From Embleya scabrispora DSM 41855 (GTDB taxonomy: Bacteria; Actinomycetota; Actinomycetes; Streptomycetales; Streptomycetaceae), in contig NZ_KB889662.1 of NCBI RefSeq assembly GCF_000372745.1, positions 124,001 to 188,000 of the forward strand: a stretch of 64,000 nt of DNA, in the 5' to 3' direction. The number at the start of each line of letters is the position of its first letter. Position 1 is the stretch's first letter. Below are positions 1 through 9,645 of this stretch, one piece after another. The translations under genes were made by a program, and so were the position numbers. Under the pieces are notes generated by a model, which worked only from the letters and a program-made list of their open reading frames with translations, made no database searches and was not told the origin of the DNA.

Positions 1-355
1 TTCCTGTGCATTCCCGAAGAATCAGACATAAATCTACAAATCATGACAAGGCACGCAGAGGATTCCCTCGAATGCCTCCGTCGACGCGGCATGTCGTGCG
101 TCGTCAACCGAGATGCGTACGGTCCGAGTACGCCGCAGGTATGGGATGTGATCCACGGGCCCGAATCGGAAACCGGCTGCGGAACACGATCGTTGGCGAG
201 GCGAGACGAGGCGGGGAGGGTTTCGCGGTCGGTCCGAACCGGGCCGGCGCGGGCCGGCCGGCGCAAGGCTCGTGCGTACGATCCGCGCGGGGCCGGCAGG
301 GTGTCCGTAGCCGCCCTCGCGGCATATCCGAGATCTTGGTGAATGGGAGTCTTCT
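1..355. other. no gene recognised at left edge
   Basis: I see no supported gene here. The open frames on both strands are arginine/proline-rich and lack family motifs or ribosome binding sites. The last ~40 bases hold the GGGAG ribosome binding site of the permease gene that starts at 356. Confidence 0.6.
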
Positions 356-1348
<993 letters not shown>

Positions 1349-1415
1349 TCGGCCGCCGGGCTCGGGTTCCTCGCGTGCGGCGCACGGCGCGTACGGCCCC
1401 GCGGCCCCGAGCCGC

Positions 1416-2321
1416 TCAGCACTCCCGCGCCGCCAGCTCCGCGCCCACCGCGCGCAGCGTGGTCAGCAGCGGCGACGGACCGTAGCCTCGACGGACCGCC
1501 GCCATCAGGTGCCGGCGCGGTGCGGGCGCCGCGATCGGGCGCAGCACCACGCCGGACGGCAGCGCCGGCTGGGCCAGCCGGGGAATGATCGTCACGCCCA
1601 GACCGGCCGCCACCAGCGCCAGTTGGGCGCCGAAGTCGGTCGACGTGTGCACCAGACGGGGCTGGAATCCGGCCTGATGACAGGCCGTCAGGAGCAGCCC
1701 GTGGCATGCCGTCCCCGGTGCGGTGATGATCCAGTCGGCGTCCGCGAGGTCGGTCGCCAGGGAGACCTCGGCCCGCTCGGCGAGCGGGTGGCCGACCGGC
1801 AGCGCGATCTCGAACGGCTCGTCCAACAGCGGGTGCAACTCGATCCGCGGATGGTCGGGCGCGGGCATGTCGGGGTGCGTCATCACGACCGCCACGTCCA
1901 ACTCCCGGGCGGGCAGCAGCGGAAGCGCCTCCTCGGTCTCGTACTGGACCACCTCGAACCGCCACCCCGGATGGCTCACCTTGAGCCGGGCCAGCGCCGG
2001 CCCGACCAGGCCCGAGATGCCGGACGGGAATCCGGAGATCCGGGCCCGGCCGATCCGCCCGTCGCGCTGCGCCGCGAGGTCGGCACGGGCCTGCTCCAGG
2101 CGGGTCGCGATCGCGTCGGCATGGCCGAGCAGCACATGCGCCGCGGCGGTCAGCCGCACCCCGCGGCCGTGCTTCTCCAGCAACGCCGCGTCCGCCTCAC
2201 GGGCGAGTACGGCGAGCTGTTGCGACACGGCGGACGGGGTCAGATGCAGCGACTGCGCGGCGGCGGCGACGGTGCCGTGCTGGTCGAGCGCGCGCAGGAT
2301 GTTCAGTCGCTTGAGCTCCAT
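1416..2321 (-). CDS. LysR-family transcriptional regulator
   Basis: 301 aa, the normal LysR length. Residues 1-60 form the winged helix-turn-helix (ELKRLNILRALDQHGTVAAA, then LTPSAVSQQLAVL). The remainder is a periplasmic-binding-protein-like effector domain (from about residue 90, with ISGFPSGISGLVGPAL). It is divergent from an EamA transporter with only ~74 bp between the two starts, the usual arrangement when a LysR protein controls the adjacent exporter. The effector is unknown. The start ATG is at 2321, at the canonical beginning of the HTH. Confidence 0.92.
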   Translation of the reverse strand: MELKRLNILRALDQHGTVAAAAQSLHLTPSAVSQQLAVLAREADAALLEKHGRGVRLTAAAHVLLGHADAIATRLEQARADLAAQRDGRIGRARISGFPSGISGLVGPALARLKVSHPGWRFEVVQYETEEALPLLPARELDVAVVMTHPDMPAPDHPRIELHPLLDEPFEIALPVGHPLAERAEVSLATDLADADWIITAPGTACHGLLLTACHQAGFQPRLVHTSTDFGAQLALVAAGLGVTIIPRLAQPALPSGVVLRPIAAPAPRRHLMAAVRRGYGPSPLLTTLRAVGAELAAREC

Positions 2322-2395
2322 GCAGGAAAACTACCGATTGAGGTCCGGAAAATGTAGATGGACCTGATGGATGGCCGAGCCACACACTTTCGCTC

Positions 2396-3331
2396 ATGAC
2401 CCGTACCGATTCCCTGTGTGCCGCGCTCGTCAGCGTGATCTGGGGAGTGAACTTCGTGGCGATCGACGCGAGCCTCGACGACTTCCCGCCCTTTCTGTTG
2501 GCCGCGCTGCGCTTCGCCCTCGTCGCGTTTCCGGCGGTGCTGTTCATCAAGCGGCCGCGGACGAGTTGGCGGCTGATCATCGGGGTCGGGCTCACCGTCA
2601 ACGTGGGCCAGTTCGCGTTCTTGTTCAGCGCGATGCACGCGGGGATGCCGGCCGGGCTGTCCTCGGTGGTGATTCAGTGCCAGGCCATGTTCACCGTGCT
2701 GTTCGCGGTCCTGATGCTGCGCGAGATCCCGGGGCGTACCCGGCTGGTCTCGCTCGCGGTGGCCGCGGTCGGGATGGGCGTGATCGCGTTCGGCCGGGGG
2801 CAGGGCGCGTCCCTGTGGCCGTTCGTACCGGTGATCGGCGCGGGTGCGTCGTGGGGCTTCGGCAACATGCTCACCCGGAAGGCGGGCATCCCGGGCGGCG
2901 CGGGTCTGGTGGTGTGGTCCGCGCTCGTCGCGCCACTGCCGCTGCTGGCGCTGTCGCTGGCCGTCGAGGGGCCCGGGCAGGACCTGGACGCACTCACCTC
3001 GGCCTCGTGGAGCGGCGTGGGCGGCCTGGCCTTCACCGTCGTGCTGTCCTCCTGGCTCGGCTACGGCCTGTGGTTCGCCCTGCTCGGCCGTCGCTCCGCC
3101 TCCGCGGTCGCGCCGTACGGCCTGCTCGTCCCGATCGTCGGCATCCTCGCCGCATGGGCCGTCCTCGGCGAACGCCCGAGCTGGATCGAGGCATGCGGCG
3201 CCGCCATCGTCCTCACCGGCATCGCCCTGTCCGGCATACAACGCCGCGCACCTCCCCCGACGCCCCCGCTGCCGTCCCTCACCTCCCCGGAGGCATCCCT
3301 CCCGATCCCGACGGCCGGCCCGCGCCCATGA
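2396..3331 (+). CDS. EamA/DMT-family transporter
   Basis: 311 aa with ten hydrophobic segments arranged as two EamA repeats. The opening LCAALVSVIWGVNFVAIDAS and the later segment with GASWGFGNMLTRKAG are typical of the RhaT/EamA group of metabolite or amino-acid exporters in the cytoplasmic membrane. The ATG at 2396 lacks a clear Shine-Dalgarno sequence, so translation may be leaderless or weakly initiated. It is probably regulated by the divergent LysR protein. The C-terminal ~30 residues are Pro-rich and variable. The substrate cannot be told from sequence. Confidence 0.9.
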   Translation: MTRTDSLCAALVSVIWGVNFVAIDASLDDFPPFLLAALRFALVAFPAVLFIKRPRTSWRLIIGVGLTVNVGQFAFLFSAMHAGMPAGLSSVVIQCQAMFTVLFAVLMLREIPGRTRLVSLAVAAVGMGVIAFGRGQGASLWPFVPVIGAGASWGFGNMLTRKAGIPGGAGLVVWSALVAPLPLLALSLAVEGPGQDLDALTSASWSGVGGLAFTVVLSSWLGYGLWFALLGRRSASAVAPYGLLVPIVGILAAWAVLGERPSWIEACGAAIVLTGIALSGIQRRAPPPTPPLPSLTSPEASLPIPTAGPRP

Positions 3332-3381
3332 CCCGTCACCGCCGGGTCGTGCTCGGGCTCCGCGCTCGTTCGCCGGGACGA

Positions 3382-4401
3382 TCAGCGGCGCCGCAGTGAC
3401 GGGTCGAGCAGTGCGGGTGGGGTGTCGTTCTTCTCGTGCGGGGCGAGGTCGGTGCCGGGGGCGACGATCGCGTCGATCGCGTCGAGGACGTCGGCGGAGA
3501 GAGTGGTGTCCGCGGCGGCGAGCTGCGAGTGCAGATGTTCCGGCGTGCGGGGGCCGATCAGTGCGCTGGTCACGCCGGGGTGCGCGGTCACGAAGCCGAG
3601 TGCGAGCCGGATCATCGTCAGGCCGGCCTCGTCGGCGACCTTGGCCAATTGCTCGACGGCGTCGAGCCTGGCCCGGTTGGCGGGGATGGTGGTGTCGAAG
3701 CGCTGCGGCATGAACGTCGAGCGGCTGGTGGTGATCTCCCGGCCCCGGCGGATCGCACCCGAGAGCCAGCCGGAGGCCAGCGGGCTCCACACCATCACTC
3801 CGAGCCCGTACTGCTCGGTCACCGGCAGGACGTGGGTTTCGATACCGCGCTGCAGGATCGAGTAGCTGGGCTGTTCGGTGACGTAGCGGCTCAGGTGGTG
3901 CTCGCGGGCGGCCCACTGGGCTTGCACGATGCGGTGGGCCGGAAAGGTCGAGGAGCCGAAGTGGCGGATCTTTCCCGCGCGCTGTAGGTCGGTCAACGCC
4001 GACAGGGTCTCCTCGTCGCTGGTGTTCGGATCCCACCGGTGAATCTGGTAGAGGTCGACGTGGTCGACGCCGAGCCGACGCAGGCTGTCCTCCAGCGCGG
4101 TGACCAGCCAGCGGCGCGAGCTGCCCCGGCGATTGCGCTCGTCACCCATGGGCATGGTCGCCTTCGTGGCCAGCACGAGGTCGTCGCGGCGACCCGCGAT
4201 GGCCTTGCCGACCATTTCCTCCGACTCGCCGCCGCTGTAGACGTCGGCGGTGTCGATCAGGTTGATCCCCCCTTCCAGGGCGGCGTCGACGATGGCGGTG
4301 ACCTCGTCCTGGGTGGTGCGCCCGATCTTTCCGAAGTTCATCGCGCCGAGCGCGAGAGTGCCGACCTGCACACCGGTGCGGCCCAAGGTGCGGTACTGCA
4401 T
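3382..4401 (-). CDS. aldo/keto reductase
   Basis: 339-aa cytosolic NADPH-dependent oxidoreductase with a TIM-barrel fold. The AKR catalytic tetrad is visible: Asp50 and Tyr55 in DTADVYSGG, Lys80 in LATKAT and His121 in LYQIHRWD. The N-terminus MQYRTLGRTGVQVGTLALG is canonical for the YajO/YghZ-like AKR group. The start is ATG with an upstream AGGAG. It is divergent from a TetR regulator across a double palindrome, so induction by a TetR ligand is likely. The substrate, probably an aldehyde or ketone, is unknown. Confidence 0.93.
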   Translation of the reverse strand: MQYRTLGRTGVQVGTLALGAMNFGKIGRTTQDEVTAIVDAALEGGINLIDTADVYSGGESEEMVGKAIAGRRDDLVLATKATMPMGDERNRRGSSRRWLVTALEDSLRRLGVDHVDLYQIHRWDPNTSDEETLSALTDLQRAGKIRHFGSSTFPAHRIVQAQWAAREHHLSRYVTEQPSYSILQRGIETHVLPVTEQYGLGVMVWSPLASGWLSGAIRRGREITTSRSTFMPQRFDTTIPANRARLDAVEQLAKVADEAGLTMIRLALGFVTAHPGVTSALIGPRTPEHLHSQLAAADTTLSADVLDAIDAIVAPGTDLAPHEKNDTPPALLDPSLRRR

Positions 4402-4483
4402 ATTCGTGTCTCCTCATCGCGGGTGGCGCGTGGTGCGTGGCATGGCTTGGTTACCGGTCCCCGCCCTGGCATCATAAACAAAG

Positions 4484-4521
4484 CGGAACCACGTTCCGGA
4501 ACAATACGGAACAGGGTTCCG
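4484..4521. promoter_or_regulatory. tandem TetR-type operator
   Basis: Two 15-bp palindromes share the arms CGGAAC and GTTCCG: CGGAAC-CAC-GTTCCG at 4484-4498 and CGGAAC-AGG-GTTCCG at 4507-4521, with centres 23 bp apart. An outer inverted repeat, AAGCGGAACC (4481-4490) with GGTTCCGCTT (4515-4524), frames the pair. It lies in the divergent region between the aldo/keto reductase and the TetR gene. I infer that two repressor dimers bind here and control both genes. Confidence 0.75.
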
Positions 4522-4554
4522 CTTTGGCAAGCGGCGGGCGGAAGGAGCGGTGTG

Positions 4555-5148
4555 GTGAACGAGGGCAACGAGGGCGCGGGGCAGGCGGTCCCGTCCAAAC
4601 GCAAGGACGCCCGGCGCAACAAGGAGACCCTGCTCGATGCGGCCGCGGCGGTCTTCGTCAGGTCGGGCGTGGACGCGCCGGTACGCGACATCGCGGCCGA
4701 GGCCGGCGTCGGGCTGGGCACGATCTACCGGCACTTCCCGACGCGAGCGGACCTCATCATCGCCGTCTACCGGCACCAGGTCGACGCCTGCGCCGATGCC
4801 GGGCCGACCCTGCAGGCGGCCGGTTCTTCCCCGCACGCCGCACTGGGGCAGTGGATCGACCTCTTCGTCGATTTCCTGGTGACCAAACACGGACTCGCCG
4901 CCGTGCTGCAGGCGGACAACGCGGGCTTCGAGGCACTGCATGCCTACTTCCTCGACCGCCTCGTACCCGTCTGCGCCGAACTGCTCGAAGCCGCGGCCGG
5001 CGCCGGCGAGATCCGACCCGACCTCGATGCGTACGAACTCATGCGCGCCGTCGGCAACCTCTGCATCGGCGCCGACAGCGACCCCCGCTACGACGCACGC
5101 CGCGTGGTGGAAGTCCTCATCGCAGGGCTGCGCCGACCCCACCACTGA
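4555..5148 (+). CDS. TetR/AcrR-family repressor
   Basis: 197 aa from GTG at 4555, chosen because GAAGGAG lies 7 bp upstream; an in-frame GTG immediately before it is equally readable. Residues ~15-60 carry the TetR HTH (ETLLDAAAAVFVRSGVDAP, then VGLGTIYRHFPTRADLI). The rest is a helical ligand and dimerisation domain. A longer open frame extends upstream but is non-coding in character and would cover the operator. It sits divergent to the aldo/keto reductase with two perfect palindromes between them, so it is probably an autorepressor and repressor of that reductase. Confidence 0.9.
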   Translation: MNEGNEGAGQAVPSKRKDARRNKETLLDAAAAVFVRSGVDAPVRDIAAEAGVGLGTIYRHFPTRADLIIAVYRHQVDACADAGPTLQAAGSSPHAALGQWIDLFVDFLVTKHGLAAVLQADNAGFEALHAYFLDRLVPVCAELLEAAAGAGEIRPDLDAYELMRAVGNLCIGADSDPRYDARRVVEVLIAGLRRPHH

Positions 5149-5212
5149 CCTCGACCCCCTCGTCCTGTGCGTATCCATCGCCGGCGGGCGGTGGAATCGG
5201 TAGCGTTGAGGG

Positions 5213-6352
5213 GTGGTTTCCGGTGGACCCGAGCGTGGTGTCGTGGGGCTGGAGCGGGCCCTGCAGGGTGTCGTGGAGAACGGGACCGGGGCGGCCGATG
5301 TCGTCGGTGCCGCGGCCGCGCGGTTGTTGAAGGTGGTGCCGGCCGACATCTGGTGCGCCGTGCTGCTGGATCCCTCGACGCTGCTCGACACCGGTGGCGT
5401 GCACGAGTCGGGGTTTCCGGAGCACGTCATGCCGAGGTTGTTCGAGATCGAGCATGTGGAACAGGACGGGGTCGACAACCTTCGGGCATTGACCCGACGT
5501 ACGGCGCCGGTGAGTTCGCTGAAGGCGTCCACCGCCGGCGCGATCGAGTCCAGCACGTACTACCGGGACATCCTGCAACCGCTGGGCATGGCCGACGAGT
5601 TGCGCATCCTGCTGCGCGAACGCGGGCGTACCTGGGGCCTGGTGGTGCTGTGCCGGTCCACCGACAGTGCGCCGTTCGGCGGCCGGGACCTGGCCACCGC
5701 ACGGGCGTTCGCGGCGCCCACCACGCGCGCGGTGCGCCGTTCACTCGTGGTCACCGGTACCGACGAGGGATCGGCGCCGGACGGGTCCGGCTTCGTCGTG
5801 CTCGACGCCGGCCGGCGCGTGGTCGAGTGCAGTCCCAGCGCCGAGCGGCTGATGGCCCGGCTCGAGGAGGGCGGTGCGGCCGGCCGGCCGAAGTCCTGCC
5901 CGTACGCCGTGCACGCGGTGGCTTCGGCGGCGCACGCCGGGCAGGCGGGCGGCACCGCCCGGTCCCAGGTCCGCACCCGCGACGGGCACTGGTTGGCGCT
6001 GCACGCCTGGCGGTTGCTCACCGCGCCGGAGCCGCTGACCATGGTCGCGATCGGCCCGGCGGAGCCCGGCATGCTGATCGCGCTGGTACTGGCGGCGTAC
6101 GGACTCAGCGACCGGCAGCGGCGGATCGCCCAACTCGTCCTGCACGGCCGGTCCAGCGACGAGGTGCTCGCCGAGTTGCACATCACCCGGAACACGCTGA
6201 ACGACCACCTGGAAAAGATCTTCGACAAGGTCGGCGTACGCAGCCGCCGCGAACTGACCGCCGCGGTGTTCTCCCGCCACTACCTGCCCCGCCTGGGCCT
6301 CGGTCCACTCGCCCTGGACGGCCGACTGACCGCCCCGCCGCCCGCCGCTTGA
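5213..6352 (+). CDS. LuxR-type transcriptional regulator with N-terminal sensor region
   Basis: 379 aa, GTG start. The C-terminus (residues ~300-360) is a LuxR/GerE helix-turn-helix: YGLSDRQRRIAQLVLHGRSS, then HITRNTLNDHLEKIFDKVGV. The N-terminal ~220 residues look like a GAF-type sensor, and residues ~185-280 are PAS-like (VVLDAGRRVVECSPSAERL). No receiver domain or Walker A motif is visible, so it is neither a NarL response regulator nor a LAL ATPase. It stands alone and its target is unknown. The exact start is uncertain because the upstream GAGGGG is close to the GTG. Confidence 0.85.
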   Translation: MVSGGPERGVVGLERALQGVVENGTGAADVVGAAAARLLKVVPADIWCAVLLDPSTLLDTGGVHESGFPEHVMPRLFEIEHVEQDGVDNLRALTRRTAPVSSLKASTAGAIESSTYYRDILQPLGMADELRILLRERGRTWGLVVLCRSTDSAPFGGRDLATARAFAAPTTRAVRRSLVVTGTDEGSAPDGSGFVVLDAGRRVVECSPSAERLMARLEEGGAAGRPKSCPYAVHAVASAAHAGQAGGTARSQVRTRDGHWLALHAWRLLTAPEPLTMVAIGPAEPGMLIALVLAAYGLSDRQRRIAQLVLHGRSSDEVLAELHITRNTLNDHLEKIFDKVGVRSRRELTAAVFSRHYLPRLGLGPLALDGRLTAPPPAA

Positions 6353-6479
6353 GCACCCCACACCTGTGGGGTATTCGCGGCCGGCGACGCGGGGTTAATG
6401 TCCGAGTCGTGGGGCGCGCCGACGGGTGACCGGCGCGCACGGGGAACCGGACACATGCCGAGGCTCGGGGGGAACCGAC

Positions 6480-7271
6480 ATGGCACGACGAGGACGGCAA
6501 TCGATGGCCGCGGCCGCGCTCTCGGTCGGATTGGTTCTCGGCGGGTGTTCGTCGGGTTCGTCCGGGACGCCCGACGCGTCCCGGACGAACGCGAGCACCG
6601 AACGCGGCGACACCGGCTCGACCGCGACCGGTGCGAGCAGCCCGACCCCGTCGGGCAGCGGCACGCCATCGGCCGAACGCACCGGCGACGCCCACACGTC
6701 GAGTTCGCCCGCGCCGGCCCGAACCACCTCCGCGCCGCGCCCGACCACCACCACCGGCGGCGGCACCTCCGGGCAGGGCGGCCCGAATCGCGGGACGTAC
6801 ACCGTCACCATCTCCGGGCAGGTCGGATCGAACACCTTCCGGCGCACCGGCACCGTGCGGGTACGCGACACCGTCGCCCGGGTGGGCACCACCAACGGCG
6901 TCAACGCGGTCGACGTCTGCCTGATCTCCGGCTCGCCCGCCGCTCGGCCCGAGGTCGGCGCGATCTGGCTGGGCAGCAACTCCGCGTGCAACCCCGGCGC
7001 GAACGCGGCGAATATGGACATGGGCTACGTGACCGTGGCCGGCTCGAAGGTGACCTTCCAACCGGACCAGCGCATGTCCGCCACTTCGGCCAACCACTTC
7101 ACCGCCAACGCGGGCCTGACCGCCTGCCCGTACGTCCCGGTCTCCGGCGAGCTGACGGTGAGCGTCGGCAGCACGGGCAGCCTGTCCGGTTCGGTCCGGA
7201 TCACCGGCTACGGCGGAGCCATGTGCGGCCAGGTCCCCTATCAGGCGACGATCACCGGCGGTTCCGCATAA
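6480..7271 (+). CDS. secreted lipoprotein, unknown function
   Basis: 263 aa from ATG at 6480, behind GGGGGGAA. The signal peptide has a basic n-region (MARRGRQ), a hydrophobic core and the lipobox LGGC with the lipidated Cys at residue 23. Residues ~24-105 are a Ser/Thr/Pro/Gly linker of low complexity. The C-terminal ~155 residues form a globular beta-rich domain with four cysteines, probably two disulphides. I do not recognise the domain. The protein is expected on the outer face of the membrane. It is monocistronic and converges with etfA. Confidence 0.8.
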   Translation: MARRGRQSMAAAALSVGLVLGGCSSGSSGTPDASRTNASTERGDTGSTATGASSPTPSGSGTPSAERTGDAHTSSSPAPARTTSAPRPTTTTGGGTSGQGGPNRGTYTVTISGQVGSNTFRRTGTVRVRDTVARVGTTNGVNAVDVCLISGSPAARPEVGAIWLGSNSACNPGANAANMDMGYVTVAGSKVTFQPDQRMSATSANHFTANAGLTACPYVPVSGELTVSVGSTGSLSGSVRITGYGGAMCGQVPYQATITGGSA

Positions 7272-7408
7272 CGAGTGCCCGCATCGCGGCCGTCACCGGG
7301 CAGGCCCAGTGGTACGGCTCCGCGACCGGTACGCAGCCCCGAGCCCGGAAAGCGGTCCCGGGCCGGTGCCGCCTCGCTCGTGCCTGCCGTCGCGCCGGCG
7401 GAACGTGC

Positions 7409-7446
7409 GACGACCCCGCGGCCGGTCGTCCCGGCGCGGGGTCGTC
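7409..7446. terminator. bidirectional terminator between lipoprotein gene and etfA
   Basis: A perfect 12-bp stem (GACGACCCCGCG paired with CGCGGGGTCGTC) with a 14-nt loop lies between two convergent genes. There is no T-run, as is common in high-GC actinobacteria. Confidence 0.6.
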
Positions 7447-7485
7447 ACGCGTGCGCGGCGGGCCTCGACGCCCGCCCGCCCACCG

Positions 7486-8445
7486 CTACTTGCGCTTGTT
7501 GATCTCCGCCTCCAGCTGCGGCATCACCTTGAACAGGTCGCCGACCACGCCGTAGTCGACCAGGTCGAAGATCGGCGCGTCCTCGTCCTTGTTGATCGCG
7601 ACGATGGTCTTCGAGGTCTGCATGCCCGCGCGGTGCTGGATCGCGCCGGAGATGCCCACCGCGATGTAGAGCTGCGGCGAGACCTGGGTGCCGGTCTGGC
7701 CGACCTGGTGGCTGTGCGGGTACCAACCGGCGTCGACCGCCGCGCGGGAGGCGCCCACGGCCGCGCCGAGCGCGTCCGCGACCGACTCGATCACGTGGAA
7801 GTTCTCCGCGCCGTTGACGCCGCGGCCACCCGAGACCACGATGTCGGCCTCGGTCAGCTCGGGGCGGTCGGACTTCTCGCGCGGGGCGCGCGAGACGACC
7901 CTGGTGCCGGTGGCCAGAGCGGTGAAGTCCACCGTCACGGCCTCCACGGCGGGGGTGGCCGGGGACTCCTCCGGAGTGGCGGCGTTGGGCTTGACCGTGA
8001 TGATCGGGGTGCCCTTGGTGACGTGCGCCTTGACCTGGTAGGTCGCGGCGAACACCGACTGCTCGGTGACGGGGCCGTCGGCGCCGGCCTCGATGTCCAC
8101 CGCGTCGGTGATCAGGCCAGACTCCAGGCGCACCGCGACGCGCGCCGCGATCTCGCGGCCCTCGGCGGAGGAGGCGACCAGGATCGCGCCCGGCTCGCTG
8201 CTCCCGGCGATTTGGGTCAGCGCGTCGACGGCCGGGGCGACGAGGTAGTCGTCGACCTCGGGGGCGTCCACGACGTAGACCTTCTGCGCGCCGTACTTGC
8301 CCAGCGTCTCGGTGGCGCCCTCGGCGCCCTTGCCCAGGAAGACCGCGGACGGCTCACCGAGGCGGCGGGCCAGGGTCAGCAGCTCCAGGGTCGGCTTGCG
8401 GACCGCGCCGTCGGCGTGGTCGACGAGAACGAGAATCTCGGCCAT
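7486..8445 (-). CDS. etfA: electron transfer flavoprotein subunit alpha
   Basis: 319 aa from ATG at 8445, behind AAGGAGAG; a longer upstream frame crosses the intergenic region and is rejected. ETF alpha holds the FAD and passes electrons from acyl-CoA and related dehydrogenases to the respiratory chain. Residues 1-150 are the ETF N-terminal domain ([20 protein letters not shown]). The C-terminal FAD-binding domain has [33 protein letters not shown] and [22 protein letters not shown]. It lies downstream of etfB (114-bp gap) in the same transcription direction. Confidence 0.97.
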   Translation of the reverse strand: MAEILVLVDHADGAVRKPTLELLTLARRLGEPSAVFLGKGAEGATETLGKYGAQKVYVVDAPEVDDYLVAPAVDALTQIAGSSEPGAILVASSAEGREIAARVAVRLESGLITDAVDIEAGADGPVTEQSVFAATYQVKAHVTKGTPIITVKPNAATPEESPATPAVEAVTVDFTALATGTRVVSRAPREKSDRPELTEADIVVSGGRGVNGAENFHVIESVADALGAAVGASRAAVDAGWYPHSHQVGQTGTQVSPQLYIAVGISGAIQHRAGMQTSKTIVAINKDEDAPIFDLVDYGVVGDLFKVMPQLEAEINKRK

Positions 8446-8559
8446 GTGGGGTTCTCTCCTTGTCCGGTCAGCCCGGATTTCTCCGGCCGGGTTGCGATGC
8501 CCGGTCGCCCCGAGGAGCGACCGCAAACGTGTCGAAACAGTCCGGTGCTGCCGACCGAC

Positions 8560-9357
8560 TCAGATGAACTTCTTGGCGGCGAGGAACCCGGCCAGCTGCA
8601 CGCCGCCCTCGCCCTCGTCCTCGACGACCTCGCCCTTGGCGCGCGGCGGGCGCTTGGTCGCGGTGTCCACGATCGACCATGCCGCGGACAGGCCGACCTG
8701 GTCCGACTCGATGCCCAGGTCGTCCAGGTCCAGCGCTTCCACGTTCTTCTTCTTGGCCGCCATGATGCCCTTGAAGGACGGGTAGCGGGCCTCGCCGGTG
8801 CGGTCGGTGACCGACACGACGGCGGGCAGTGCGGCCTCGATCAGCTCGGTGGCCACGTCGCCCTCGCGACGGCCCTTGACGGTGCCGCCGCCCTTGACGG
8901 TGGTGCCTTCGACCGTGACCTCGTCCAGGTAGGTGACCTGCGGGACGCCCAGACGCTCGGCCAGCATGGCCGGTACGACGCCCATCGAGGCGTCGGTGGA
9001 GGCCATGCCGCAGATGACCAGATCGAAGCCGGCGCGCTCGATGGCCTTGGCCAGGATCAGCGAGGTACCCAGCGCGTCGGTGCCCGCGATGTCGTCGTCG
9101 TTGACGTGGATGGCGTTGTCGCCGCCCATCGCCAGCGCCTTGCGCAGCGCGTCCTTCGCGTCGTCCGGACCGACCGTCAGGTACGTGATCTCGGCCTCGA
9201 CGCCGGACTCCACGATCTTGAGCGCCTGCTCGATCGCGTACTCGTCCAGCTCCGACAGCAGGGAGTCGACCGACTCGCGATCGGTGGTGCCATCGTCGTT
9301 GAAGCCCCGGTCCCCGGTCGCGTCGGGTACGTACTTCACGCAGACAACGATTTTCAC
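8560..9357 (-). CDS. etfB: electron transfer flavoprotein subunit beta
   Basis: 265 aa, normal length. ETF beta binds AMP and forms the heterodimer with EtfA. The start MKIVVCVKYVPDA is typical, and CGMASTDASMGVVPAMLAER and YLDEVTVEGTTVKG are conserved elements of the family. First gene of an etfBA operon; AGGAG precedes the ATG. In this window the likely electron donors are the acyl-CoA dehydrogenase at 31916-33082 and the wider beta-oxidation system, which is an inference from function and not from linkage. Confidence 0.97.
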   Translation of the reverse strand: MKIVVCVKYVPDATGDRGFNDDGTTDRESVDSLLSELDEYAIEQALKIVESGVEAEITYLTVGPDDAKDALRKALAMGGDNAIHVNDDDIAGTDALGTSLILAKAIERAGFDLVICGMASTDASMGVVPAMLAERLGVPQVTYLDEVTVEGTTVKGGGTVKGRREGDVATELIEAALPAVVSVTDRTGEARYPSFKGIMAAKKKNVEALDLDDLGIESDQVGLSAAWSIVDTATKRPPRAKGEVVEDEGEGGVQLAGFLAAKKFI

Positions 9358-9645
9358 AACAGTTCTCCTGTGGTCGTCCGGTCACCCAGGTGCCGGTCCG
9401 AGGGTGTCATGCCCGTCGACGGGGGCGGCGACAGGCCCACGGTTCCGGCCCCGAGATCCATCAATCTCCGCGCCACGATGCCACGCCCGCGCGAGGGCGC
9501 ACGCGTGACACAGGGCACATTCAGTTCTGACGGTCCGTCAACTTCTGCTTCGAGAGTACGCGGTCCCGGTAAAGCCGCTGACCACCGACCCGGCCTCGAT
9601 CCCTCGACACCTCGCGAAGCACCTCCCGGAGCGCCCTTCGGACGG

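Noticed and set aside
2322-2395. LysR operator between the divergent LysR and EamA genes
   Set aside because: Only short, weak dyad symmetry (CTAC and GTAG) is visible; not enough to call a site.
4039-4554. N-terminal extension of the TetR frame
   Set aside because: It covers the double operator and overlaps the aldo/keto reductase start; the coding signal begins at 4555 after GAAGGAG.
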